Assembly: GCA_038744785.1 (NCBI GenBank)
Contig: JBCDLX010000007.1
Span: 1 to 64,000 of the forward strand
DNA: 64,000 nucleotides
Source: Ovoidimarina sp038744785
GTDB taxonomy: Bacteria; Pseudomonadota; Alphaproteobacteria; Rhodobacterales; Rhodobacteraceae
Direction: 5' to 3'
Shown: in pieces, positions 42,505 to 51,400 of the stretch
Layout: each line of letters opens with the position of its first letter
How positions within the stretch are numbered: the stretch's first letter is position 1
Notes under the pieces: model-generated
The model's database searches: none
Seen by the model: the letters and a program-made list of their open reading frames with translations, nothing else
What the model was told of the DNA's origin: nothing
Position numbers and translations under genes: made by a program

Positions 42505-42591
42505 AGTGCGTCCCTACGCCAGATTGCAGCGGAGCTAGACGCTTGCGGGAGGAGGACTGCCCGAGGCGGCAAGCGATACGTTACTACGCGT
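42505..42591 (+). pseudogene. Remnant of a large serine recombinase/resolvase
   Basis: A 29-codon stretch reads SASLRQIAAELDACGRRTARGGKRYVTT, matching the typical serine-recombinase sequence in which IAAxLNxRGxxTxRGGxW begins the recombinase domain's conserved helix. Nothing else of the enzyme is present in frame, and there is no start or catalytic domain. It marks decayed mobile DNA next to cobQ. The rest of 42205-42631 shows no convincing gene. Confidence 0.55.
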
Positions 42592-42631
42592 CGAACTGGT
42601 CGAACTAAAGAAGGAAGAGGTCAAATGTCGC

Positions 42632-43288
42632 CTAGTTTTTCTTGCCTTGTCGAAAATTGGACAGGCAGGAGAACACATTTGACACGGACCAGTAGAGCAC
42701 AAGCGATGCTGGCATGCTGTATACTAAAGCGAACAGCGCGACAGCAACGATGTAGAATTTAAGGCGCGCGCCCTTGTCATTGCGAAAGCGCATCGCCGCA
42801 TCAACGAAAGTGATCCCGGTCATAATGAAGGGGAGCAGATTGATCCCGCCCAGCGCACCGTCGGGCTCCGATAAATCGGGGACAAACAGAAAACTCTTCC
42901 CGGCCATCAATGGAGACTCTGAGAAAACGAAGACCGCCGATAACAGAACGGGTAGTAAGGCAAAGATCGTTGCGCCCTGACCGATGGACTGAATCGGGTG
43001 ATAACCATGCGCCTTGTAGACCGTCTCTGTTGCGTGGAACCGCGCCTCTCCGGTTAGGCCTGCATCTAGGGCGCGCACCTGCTTTCCGACCTGCTGCATC
43101 CGGGCTGAGATCCGGGCCTCCATTGCGCGCGCGCGCCTTTGCAGGGGCACACATACGATCATGGCCGTGATGCTTAGCAGTACAACCGACAACCCAGCCG
43201 AGGAGCTGAGTTGCAGATACAGTTCCAAGATTCTCTCCATAATCCAGATGATCGGGAACAGCAAAATTTCGAGGGTTGACCAAATCAT
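42632..43288 (-). CDS. Short YidC/Oxa1-family membrane insertase paralogue
   Basis: The 218-residue protein has a YidC-like helical core: five hydrophobic segments (about residues 5-20, 30-48, 105-122, 148-165, 176-205). A basic cytoplasmic hairpin sits between the second and third (RRARAMEARISARMQQVGKQVRALDAGLTGEARFHATETVYKAHGYHPIQS). It lacks the large periplasmic domain of the housekeeping YidC. It is the last of three genes (69-aa exported protein, methyltransferase, insertase) spaced by 2-3 bp. It may be dedicated to membrane insertion of products of this cluster; that is inferred. Confidence 0.8.
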   Translation of the reverse strand: MIWSTLEILLFPIIWIMERILELYLQLSSSAGLSVVLLSITAMIVCVPLQRRARAMEARISARMQQVGKQVRALDAGLTGEARFHATETVYKAHGYHPIQSIGQGATIFALLPVLLSAVFVFSESPLMAGKSFLFVPDLSEPDGALGGINLLPFIMTGITFVDAAMRFRNDKGARLKFYIVAVALFALVYSMPASLVLYWSVSNVFSCLSNFRQGKKN

Positions 43289-43291
43289 AGA

Positions 43292-44725
43292 TTACGCTTT
43301 GGGCGTCAGAAAAAACAGCTCGCGTCTGCCGTTTTTCAGAGAAATACGATCTTCAATATCAAAGAAAAGGCCGCATTCTTCGATGAACTGGGGAAGGTCG
43401 TAGTCGAGATATTGTTCTTTCTTGTTGGTGAGCAGTTTGACAACCATCTCATCTTGTCGTGTCACAAATTCCAGAATGACATCCGAGTTGAGCGATCTGA
43501 GCCATCTTAGAAAAAAGCTGTTAGGAATATTCGCCGACAGGCGAATGTGATGAATAAGAGCAAGGCAGAGCACCAGATCTGGGCTGCCTCGATCGTCAAA
43601 AGCCGCTCGTTCCCTGCCGGCCCAGCCCTGACCCGGCGAAATATTAGATAGGTCCATGACCATTGGTAACAGATTGGAACGATCAGACTCCTTCTCTCGC
43701 AGATAAAGCTTGTCGACAGCATCATGGTCCCCATCGACGGACAAAACCGTATCGCAATGGGGGCTGCAGACTTTTGAGAAGGTTCCGGTGTTACACCCTA
43801 TATCCCAGATCACTTTACGGTCAGCTGTTCCTGCGTATTTTTCGACAAAGCTCTTCTTCGCGTCGAAATCATCTTCTTTATAGGTGTGGGTTTGGTCGTA
43901 TTGCGACCAATCGGTATGGCTAATATCGGACTTAAGACGCTTGACCAAGTTGATGAGGCTTTGCACAAGGCCGACGACCATCGCCACAGATTGTTTTCTA
44001 TGCTTCCGTAGTTTTGCAGGTGCATCGTCGCGCTCTTTAGAGGCTATTGATTTCTCAACGCTAGCAGGCAGGGCAACGTGGCTGAGTACACCTTTTTTGA
44101 GCCGTTTGAGTCCGGTGAAATACTTGATTGCCTCGGTCGGCGCGAGGCCGTCGATGTTAGATCGCAGAATAGTGGTATGGTCGAGACCCAGGTGCGAGCG
44201 CAGCATCAGCGGAATAAGAAACATCGAGCAGAACTGACGATAACCGACCCATGGCTCGCCTTCGGTCCAAGGCTCAAAGGAGGGTAAATCTATAAAGACA
44301 GCACGGCAGCCGATGAATTGAATATTGAAAGGTGTTGCATCCTTTAGAGTCCAGCCATTCTCAAGGGCTGCTTCGAGAATACTCAATTGCAGTAACGCTG
44401 CATCCTTGAGCATTGAGAACGTCCACTCATATGGATAGGAAACGAAAGGAACGGTCTCGTGCTCCATCACCCCGGACCAGCCATCCCTAAGAATTTCGGA
44501 TGCGACGGGGTCATCTGCATCAAGCAGCGTGGTTCTAACAATCCGACCGTTCTCAAGAAGCTTCTGAAAGAAGTCTTCCTCAGCCAGAGCATTAAAGTTG
44601 TTCAACGTGATTTGATCTATACCACGTAGAACACGTTTGCCACCGGTCGCTGGATCTTGGTGATGATAGACGCGGTTAGCTGGATCTCGAAAAGACCCTA
44701 AATTCGCTTCTACCATTTGATTCAT
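43292..44725 (-). CDS. SAM-dependent methyltransferase with N-terminal kinase-like segment
   Basis: In this 477-residue protein, residues about 303-420 form a class I methyltransferase fold (VIWDIGCNTGTFSKV motif I, VLSVDGDHDAVDKLY motif II, DLVLCLALIHHI). The N-terminal 200 residues contain WTLKDATPFNIQFIGCRAVFIDLPSFEPW, which resembles a protein-kinase catalytic loop plus DFG-like strand (D...N, FIDL). This arrangement is known from NoeA-like methyltransferases. The base composition is visibly richer in A+T than the flanking cobalamin genes. It is co-transcribed with the 69-aa protein and the YidC paralogue. The likely target is a cell-surface glycan or lipid, but this is inferred. Confidence 0.78.
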   Translation of the reverse strand: MNQMVEANLGSFRDPANRVYHHQDPATGGKRVLRGIDQITLNNFNALAEEDFFQKLLENGRIVRTTLLDADDPVASEILRDGWSGVMEHETVPFVSYPYEWTFSMLKDAALLQLSILEAALENGWTLKDATPFNIQFIGCRAVFIDLPSFEPWTEGEPWVGYRQFCSMFLIPLMLRSHLGLDHTTILRSNIDGLAPTEAIKYFTGLKRLKKGVLSHVALPASVEKSIASKERDDAPAKLRKHRKQSVAMVVGLVQSLINLVKRLKSDISHTDWSQYDQTHTYKEDDFDAKKSFVEKYAGTADRKVIWDIGCNTGTFSKVCSPHCDTVLSVDGDHDAVDKLYLREKESDRSNLLPMVMDLSNISPGQGWAGRERAAFDDRGSPDLVLCLALIHHIRLSANIPNSFFLRWLRSLNSDVILEFVTRQDEMVVKLLTNKKEQYLDYDLPQFIEECGLFFDIEDRISLKNGRRELFFLTPKA

Positions 44726-44727
44726 GC

Positions 44728-44937
44728 TTAGATTTCTTTGTCCATCGGGTCAGGCGTGCTGCCCACCCCAAGCATCCGTCTCATCCGATAAAAATACTTG
44801 CGAAACGTATATCCAATCGCCGCTAGCAAGCCCAGAATTGTCGTAACGATGACACTGCCCGACCCGGGATCGACATAGGCGTGAGCCTGCGTCGCAGGCA
44901 ACAGTATCAAGAAGAGTGCGAAGGAAGCTGACCGCAT
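44728..44937 (-). CDS. Small exported or membrane-anchored protein (YVDPGSGS family)
   Basis: The 69-residue protein has a signal-like segment (MRSASFALFLILLPATQAHA) followed directly by YVDPGSGSVIVTTILGLLAAIGYTFRKYFYRMRRMLG: a DPGSGS turn, one hydrophobic helix and a basic tail. I recognise the YVDPGxGS-helix-basic pattern from small proteins that accompany surface-polysaccharide or phosphatase-superfamily genes, without a known function. I chose ATG 44937 to place the signal at the N-terminus; the frame is open to 45003. It is first in the three-gene minus-strand operon and divergent from the sulfatase-like gene. Confidence 0.68.
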   Translation of the reverse strand: MRSASFALFLILLPATQAHAYVDPGSGSVIVTTILGLLAAIGYTFRKYFYRMRRMLGVGSTPDPMDKEI

Positions 44938-45106
44938 CTGAAGAAGCTCTACCCGTTGTTTTGCACGTTTTTCACAGAATTTGTGGCCGTTTTGCGGCCG
45001 CACGAAGGAAAAATACGTTGAACGTTTGTTTGTGGCCGCTGTACGGGCTTTGGCGTGTAAGTCTGATTGCGCTCCTGCAACCGTCGCATATGTTCATAGG
45101 AGTGAA

Positions 45107-46921
45107 TTGAGGTGGCTGGCCGGTTTCAGCATTGTCCCATGCGAGGTTGATTTGAAGCTTACTTTGATTGTGGCATTGCTTGCTTTGTCGTCGACGCTCC
45201 TGCTGTTCAGCCCGACCATCGTCTACATCGACAACTACAGCGCGTTCAAAGTTGTTCTCTGGGAGGTCGTTACAGCCGGTGCGTTTATGGCCGTCGCAGT
45301 TGCGGCTCTGGGCTTCATTGCCGTTACAGCGCTCCAACGGCTGCTTCCAGCCTCGTTCCGCCCAAGGATAGCAGCTGCTGTAGCGGCACTTGCGCTCGGC
45401 GCCGTCTTGCAGGGTACCTATCTGGGCTGGGGCTTCGGAGCATTGGATGGAACCGAGGTCGATTGGTCGCAGCCCTTGGGACGTTCCATTTCTGGGGTCG
45501 CCTTCTGGCTGATCCCCTTGTTTGTATCGCAAATGGTTTCAGATTTGCGGACCGCACAGACCGTCCGCGCCGTCAGTTTACTGATTATCGGTGTCCAGGC
45601 CGTATTGATCGGTGTGCAATCCGCGGGCCAGGTGCGGGCTCTGAACACGCCGATCTATTCGGTGGACACATCGCAATCCATGCAGTTCTCCGAAAACCAG
45701 AACGCTATCGTGCTGGTCCTTGATGAGTTTCAGTGTGATGTCCTCGACACTGTACTTGACCTACATCCCGAACTGGCGGGCCAATTGCCAGGCTTCACGT
45801 ATTTTCCTGATGCCGTCGCTTCGTCAAAACAGACCTTCCCCAGCATCCCGACCCTTTTAACGGGCGCGTTCTACGACAATTCAAAGCCCGCATGGAACTA
45901 TGTTGCTGACGCCTACGATGACACCTCGCTGCCCGGCAAGTTACGGTCCACGGGGATTCGATCAGAGCTTTATCCGTCGATACCCGGCACCGTCTTTTCA
46001 TCCCCGACCGTCGCAGATAACTCGATCGAACAGAGATTCGAATTCCTCAACTACACCCGCGTCGTTTATTTTGGAATGCTCCGATCCCTTCCCGTATGGG
46101 CGAAGCGCGCCACGGTAGAACTGAATGACCGGCTCGAAGAGCGACGCGGGAAAGCGTCGAGCCCCACGGATGCAACAGCTTCAGCGCAGTTGGACCACCC
46201 AAAGCCCGTGCTTACGGGCGACAACACTTCCCTTCGGGATGTACTGCCAGAGGCGCGGGTGGCCGCGCAACCACCGACATTCAAGTTTATCCATCTTTTT
46301 GGCTTGCACATCCCCATCAGCTTTGACCGAAATCTCGAGTACGTGGATGTTGAGTATTCCCGCGAAACTGTTGTCGAACAAGCGCTAGGCGTTGTGCGCC
46401 TGCTCGGTACATTCGTCGATACGCTTATTGAAATCGGTGTTTATGAAGACGCGGCCATCGTCGTCGTAGGAGACCACGGCAGTGGACGGTCTCCGGATAT
46501 GTGGCTCAATCCAAGTGATCCCGGGGACGAGTTTTTCAATAATCTCAAAGCCCGGGGATGCCCGCTATTTCTGGCAAAGGCTGCGGGATCCGCAACAGAG
46601 CCCTTGCAGACATCAGACGCACCTGTCACTCTTTCGGATATTGAGCCGACACTCCTTTCTGAGATGGGTGTCGACCCGGAATTGATTGAAAGCAAACCAA
46701 TTGGCATCCCTGGCATCGATGGGCTGTCCGGCGCGCAGTCTGTGTTCACCATTTCGGATAATGCAGTACGCAAGCGGGCTTACTATTCCTACAAATGGGA
46801 ACGGCACGAGCCTTTGTATTTGGCCCCGATCCAAGAATACGTTATTACCGGGAACGTTAGGGACGACGCGTCCTGGAAACTGGGGCGTACCTTTCTCCCC
46901 AAAGGCGAAGTCGCCAATTAG
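45107..46921 (+). CDS. Membrane-anchored sulfatase/phosphotransferase-like protein (alkaline phosphatase superfamily)
   Basis: The 604-residue protein has four to five N-terminal membrane helices (to about residue 175) followed by a large periplasmic domain. Metal-site elements of the alkaline phosphatase superfamily are visible: an aspartate in VLVLDEFQCDVL, a candidate threonine/serine nucleophile in SSKQTFPSIPTLLTG, a histidine in FIHLFGLHIP and VVVGDHGSGRSPD. This layout resembles LPS phosphoethanolamine or glycerol-phosphate transferases and membrane sulfatases. The start is uncertain: TTG 45107 has AGGAG four bases upstream, TTG 45152 has GAGG, and the frame is open to 44981. It diverges from the 69-aa/methyltransferase/YidC operon, probably acting on the same envelope product. 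Confidence 0.75.
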   Translation: MRWLAGFSIVPCEVDLKLTLIVALLALSSTLLLFSPTIVYIDNYSAFKVVLWEVVTAGAFMAVAVAALGFIAVTALQRLLPASFRPRIAAAVAALALGAVLQGTYLGWGFGALDGTEVDWSQPLGRSISGVAFWLIPLFVSQMVSDLRTAQTVRAVSLLIIGVQAVLIGVQSAGQVRALNTPIYSVDTSQSMQFSENQNAIVLVLDEFQCDVLDTVLDLHPELAGQLPGFTYFPDAVASSKQTFPSIPTLLTGAFYDNSKPAWNYVADAYDDTSLPGKLRSTGIRSELYPSIPGTVFSSPTVADNSIEQRFEFLNYTRVVYFGMLRSLPVWAKRATVELNDRLEERRGKASSPTDATASAQLDHPKPVLTGDNTSLRDVLPEARVAAQPPTFKFIHLFGLHIPISFDRNLEYVDVEYSRETVVEQALGVVRLLGTFVDTLIEIGVYEDAAIVVVGDHGSGRSPDMWLNPSDPGDEFFNNLKARGCPLFLAKAAGSATEPLQTSDAPVTLSDIEPTLLSEMGVDPELIESKPIGIPGIDGLSGAQSVFTISDNAVRKRAYYSYKWERHEPLYLAPIQEYVITGNVRDDASWKLGRTFLPKGEVAN

Positions 46922-47305
46922 AAGGTTAACTCATTGGTTCATCTGTGCAGAGCGCACCGCCGCAAGGCAATCACAGCATTCCAAAAACCGATGGTAGAAT
47001 CTCGAAATCGATTATTCGACTCAATTTCTTAGGGCGTTGTAGTATACTATTCGGAGCTTGGACGTTGCCTTGCTTCGAATAGCCGTTTCGTCCGCAGAGT
47101 AAACTTCGATGCCCCTGGACTCGCTGCAATTTGAGTAAGTGCCCGCTCTTCCTACGAAGACTGAGCGGACGGTCACGGCCAGTCGCGTTGCTGCGCGTGC
47201 GAGCGTCTTGGCGAAGCCATTTCCGCTTTGGGCTCGAAGCAGCTCTTAACCGCGGATTTGCCGAAGCTTTGCTACGCGGCCTAAAGCTCCCATTGATCTT
47301 TGGGG
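46922..47305. other. Intergenic region without recognisable gene
   Basis: In these 384 bp I find no convincing coding sequence; a 63-codon frame at 47131-47322 is arginine-rich with no homology I recognise. A 10-bp palindrome TAGTATACTA lies at 47040-47049. The low coding density fits the accessory character of the region. Confidence 0.5.
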
Positions 47306-47545
47306 CTATTCGTGACCGTTGAGAAGCCGCTGGCCTTCGTCTGTCCAGTTCGCTGTTCGAGCGCGATCAACCCAGATTACAAACCCATGTTCGGCCAAAG
47401 CTTCCAAAGCAAGTTCGCCTGCATGTATTGACATGTTGTCAAGGACGCCATCGTCGCTCCTTAGATATTGCTCTACCATCCAAGCCAGGGCTCTGATTGT
47501 CTTCTGCTCCAAGTTCATGTCGTGCGGCGACTTGTTTTGTGTCAT
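47306..47545 (-). CDS. Small hypothetical protein
   Basis: The 79-residue acidic soluble protein (MTQNKSPHDMNLEQKTIRALAWMVEQYL...) is predicted mostly helical, with a GELALEALAEHGFVIWVDRARTANWTDEGQRLL end that looks like a small winged-helix or helical domain. The composition and amphipathic pattern are protein-like, but I recognise no family. ATG 47545 has an AAGG 12 bp upstream; ATG 47518 is an alternative. It stands alone upstream (in position) of a DUF5071 gene on the same strand. Confidence 0.5.
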   Translation of the reverse strand: MTQNKSPHDMNLEQKTIRALAWMVEQYLRSDDGVLDNMSIHAGELALEALAEHGFVIWVDRARTANWTDEGQRLLNGHE

Positions 47546-47921
47546 CTGATGCGAAACCTTCACTTGCCTAGACAACATAGCGATCAGGCACTGATTTATG
47601 CTTGCGGCGCTCGGTTGTCGGTTCGATTTGCTTTCCGTTTAATAATAGCAAAGTCGCGACGGAGTTAGAAACGGCCTTCACCGTAGATGCATTGACGGAC
47701 GACTTGCGGGACTAAGCCGCCTGATGCAGGTGCAGCGAAATGCGCCTCCACGCACGCATCAAGTCGCAGAGGGCGTCGCAGCACTGTGGTGCGACCGCGC
47801 GACTACCGTTCCATCTATGTCAACTGCAAACTCGCAATTAACACTCAACTACAGTCCCCGCAGCGTTTTTTGTTTAGTCAATAAACTTGGATAATCGCAG
47901 ATTGGATAGACCCCTGTCCTA
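47546..47921. other. Intergenic region without recognisable gene
   Basis: These 376 bp are interrupted by stops in all frames beyond short stretches. I see no RNA gene, IS end or clear hairpin. It contains a T-rich run at about 47864-47872 downstream of the DUF5071 gene that could help terminate it. Confidence 0.45.
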
Positions 47922-48320
47922 TCAGAGCTGCTTCGGTCCAATAATCTCCAACACCTGGGCCGCGCTAGTGTCGATCTCCTCCTCGCGTTCAGTATCAGTT
48001 GGATTTTCCGATATTCGCACGAAGAGGTTAACATCAAGCTCATCCAGTGTTTGACGCGGCAAATCCTCTACCAAAGCCAAAACCCAGTACTTCCATATCT
48101 CGTCATCAGAACTCAATATTGCTTCGATGTGAGGAACAATCTCGGGCCCGGCGTCCTTCAGCAAATCGTGAATTGCAGACGCAACAGGCCAATTATAGTC
48201 CTGCAACCACTCCAACAAGTCGCCCAAAATCGGATTGATGCCTGGGAGGCCGATCTGCGCTGCGCGTTGCACGGCGGCGACGTCAAATTTCCCGGTCGGG
48301 ATGCAGTGGGAAAGATCCAT
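47922..48320 (-). CDS. DUF5071-like protein
   Basis: The 132-residue protein contains CIPTGKFDVAAVQRAAQIG, then LLEWLQDYNWPVASAIHDLLKDAGPEIVPHIEAILSSDDEIWKYWVLALVEDLP. The LLEWLQDxNWPVA block followed by helical repeats is the DUF5071 pattern. Such short HEAT-like proteins often appear singly near polymorphic-toxin loci and may be immunity proteins; that role is not established here. I placed the start at ATG 48320, directly before the conserved block; the frame extends to 48359. It lies 148 bp downstream of the giant secreted kinase-like gene. Confidence 0.7.
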   Translation of the reverse strand: MDLSHCIPTGKFDVAAVQRAAQIGLPGINPILGDLLEWLQDYNWPVASAIHDLLKDAGPEIVPHIEAILSSDDEIWKYWVLALVEDLPRQTLDELDVNLFVRISENPTDTEREEEIDTSAAQVLEIIGPKQL

Positions 48321-48468
48321 ACCAACCAAGTAACAAGCAAAAATGCAAAAATCTATCAATCAACAGACGAAGTTGGGTCGCGGTGCGCGCGGGCCAGTAC
48401 GGATGGGCGGATCGGAGTGGCAACTTCGACGAAACCCGACCATTGATCGCGTCTCTTGCAGATCCCTA

Positions 48469-51400
48469 TTATTTGATCGGCGGCAAATCAAAATCGTCAC
48501 CAAGCGCAAGTTTGGCAAGATACTCAAGCTCTTCAGCTGAGACCGAGGCGAGTTGCCTGTACTGGTGGGCGCGATGTCTTAAACCCGGTGTCATTGGCAG
48601 GTCTTCAATCTGTTTGCCAAAAACTCGCTGATCTATGGTATCGAGGGCGCTCAGCATACTGCGGTATTTATAAATAACCGGATCTCTTGTTGGCGTGCTA
48701 TCCGTCCATGCCTGCAGGGCTCGGGCGTTCTGATAGCGAGCGAAGGGTGTAGGACCGTTGACCGGAACAAAGCCGCCATAATCGAAAAGGACCATTTTGT
48801 ACCCGGTTCTCGAGTTCCGATCGACAACGATGTCAAAATTTGTCATCTTGTGATCCGTCCATGCAATCCCGCGTCGGTTCAACTCACGAATGGCGAGTTG
48901 CATGGTCAATTGCTGCATTTCGTTGGGCGGATTGGCAGCGAACCGTTGCGCGGCATTCTGGAACCCGTTCTTTAATTGCAGATTTTCTTCGATGCGGACG
49001 AGGTACCTTTTCCCATATTGGTCTTGAAGGATGAATTGCTCTCTTACCGGATTACGCTCGATGAACCGCAAGCCGCGACGCTCGTCGGGCCGCTTGTCAA
49101 TTTTCTCACCGATAATGTCGCGGGCATGCACTTCTTCTAGTTGCTTGATGATTTTCTCGCCAACAATGTCAGGGGCCACTTTTTCCAGTGGCGCAATCTT
49201 GACCACGCTGTCGTCAATTATGTTGGTGAAGACGCCGGAAGTTCCGCCTCGATTAAGGAGCTCAAGCTTCACGGGATTGCCTTCAGGGGTTATGAACCCA
49301 TCACCGGGAAATATGATCCGATCCCTGCGCGGGGGAGCTAAATTCTGTGGCCGACCCACCACTTCTCTTGTTATTTCCGGAAGGTCGGAGGTATCGCTCA
49401 GGTCCTTGTCGAAGAGGTATCCCTTATCTGCCGGCACGTCCGTTTTATCGGGTGGATCGAAGCGATGCGAGTTTGGTATCGGGTCCAATTGCCTTTTGGC
49501 GACCGCTCCGATCGCCTCGCGCGCTTCAGCGGAAACCGGAATGCGCGAGGGGACCGGGGTACCGGCTGGGGTCTGAGGGGGCGCGTACGTCGGTTGACCA
49601 CTTCCTATCGCGGGCGCGCCAGCAAATACATCATTTGCATCCGGGCCGAGCGTCGCGTCGGGATCGAAATCCTGCGTTATGTCGCCTTGTGATGGCCCGT
49701 TCACATCGGCCGTGACATCTCCACTTTGCCCGTCAAACGACACAGTGGCATCGGGGTCAGGTACAGCGTCAGGACTTCGCGCAGCGGATACTCCAGATCC
49801 CGTCGGGGGCACCGCATTCGCATTCACGTTGGCGGTCGGCGCATCCCGGTCCGTACGTGGCGCTTGCGACGGCGATGAGGTTCCGGTGCCGGATCCCGAT
49901 TGCGACGATGAAGGACGCACGACCGGTTGCGCGGCAGGCTGGAGAGGGTCCAACGCCGTGGGAGAAGGTCCCGCAGTGCCGCCCGGTGCCACTTGTGGCG
50001 ATGGTTGGGCCAAGGCGAGGTCAACTTCACCACCGGTGCCAGTTCTGGAACCTAAAGCAGAGCCTGCTGTACTGGCCGGAGGGGGGGCGGTCGGGGTCAC
50101 GCGCGCGGGATCCACATCAGCGGTGGTCGTACCGGCACCATCTTGCGGAACAGACGATTGCGCTGGCGGCGCCTCGTCCGGTACCAGACCCGTGCCTTCT
50201 GACGGATTGTCCAACCGCCGGGTCGAACGCATCGCATCCGCAGTGGATATGGCCGGACCGGCGCCACCGGCCACGGTGCCTCCTCCGGCTGCGCTGGCTG
50301 TGCCGGCAGGGATTTGTGTGGGCGCAGGCTCTTGCGGAACCAGTCCGGCGCCTTCAGCCGGGTTCTCCAACCGCCGCGTGAGTCGCGCCGCGTCCGCGTC
50401 TGAAATCACAGGATCCCGAACAGTCGCATCAGGCGCCGGTGTGGCTGTCGTCGCATCAGCGGCCACACTCTGTCCTGGTGCGATATCGTCGGGTGTTGGC
50501 GTTGACCCCTCACCCGGTGGAGCGAGACGCTCAGTCGGGCGCAATGCATCCACGTTAGCAGGTGTCCCGCCATCTGGTTCCAGGTTCATGGCAACGGTCG
50601 GCGCGTCTGCCTCCGGTGTCCGGATTTTGCCATCTGCCCCGACCTGAGGTGCCGCGTTTGGCTGGATCAGGGTTGTATCCCCCGGCACCTGTGACGGAGG
50701 TGATCTCGCACCAGCCAACGCGCCGGTCATTCCGGTGGCGCCACCCTGGCCTGTTGTGGCCGACTGAGTGGTCGGTGCGGATCCTGGGGGAAGCTCTGCG
50801 TCGGGAACTGTCGCGGTGCCAAAGGTCTCATCGAAACCAAGGTCATCGAATTCAGTACGGTTTGCCAGATTTGTGCTGGGCAGCGCCTCATTCGTACCGG
50901 TTGCCACACCCTGACCTTCAACAACAGGCTGATTGTTCGACCCGGTTGCCGGGGCAAGCTCAGCATCGGGAGCTGTGCTTGTGTCAAAGCTCTCACCGAA
51001 ACCGAGGTCGTCGAATTCGTCGCCACTTGCCGAAGCTGTGCCGGATGATGAAGACGAAGTGACGGGTGCGCCAGGCAGATCATCATCAGCACCTGGCACA
51101 GGTGACGCGGTGGATCCCCGCTGTAACGCCGCTCCGCCATCCGTTGCTTCATTCGCGACACTCGCCGCCCCGCCGGTGCGAGACGGAAGGGTATCTTCCG
51201 CCCGTTTCAATGCACGCGAGATTGCAGTCCTGCCTGCAAACAGACCAGTGCCAGCACCAAGGATCGCGGCCTCTTCAGCGACGAACATGCCAGAACTCCG
51301 GCCGAAGCCACGCAATGCCGTATCTTGATCGGCTTGTTCGAAGGCTCTGTACGCGGAACCGGCAAGGCGCGAGAACCCATCCTTAAGTACGCCCATGTCC

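Noticed and set aside
47131..47322. 63-codon frame in the 46.9-47.3 kb gap
   Set aside because: Arg/Leu-rich composition, no ribosome site and overlap with the adjacent minus-strand gene make coding unlikely.
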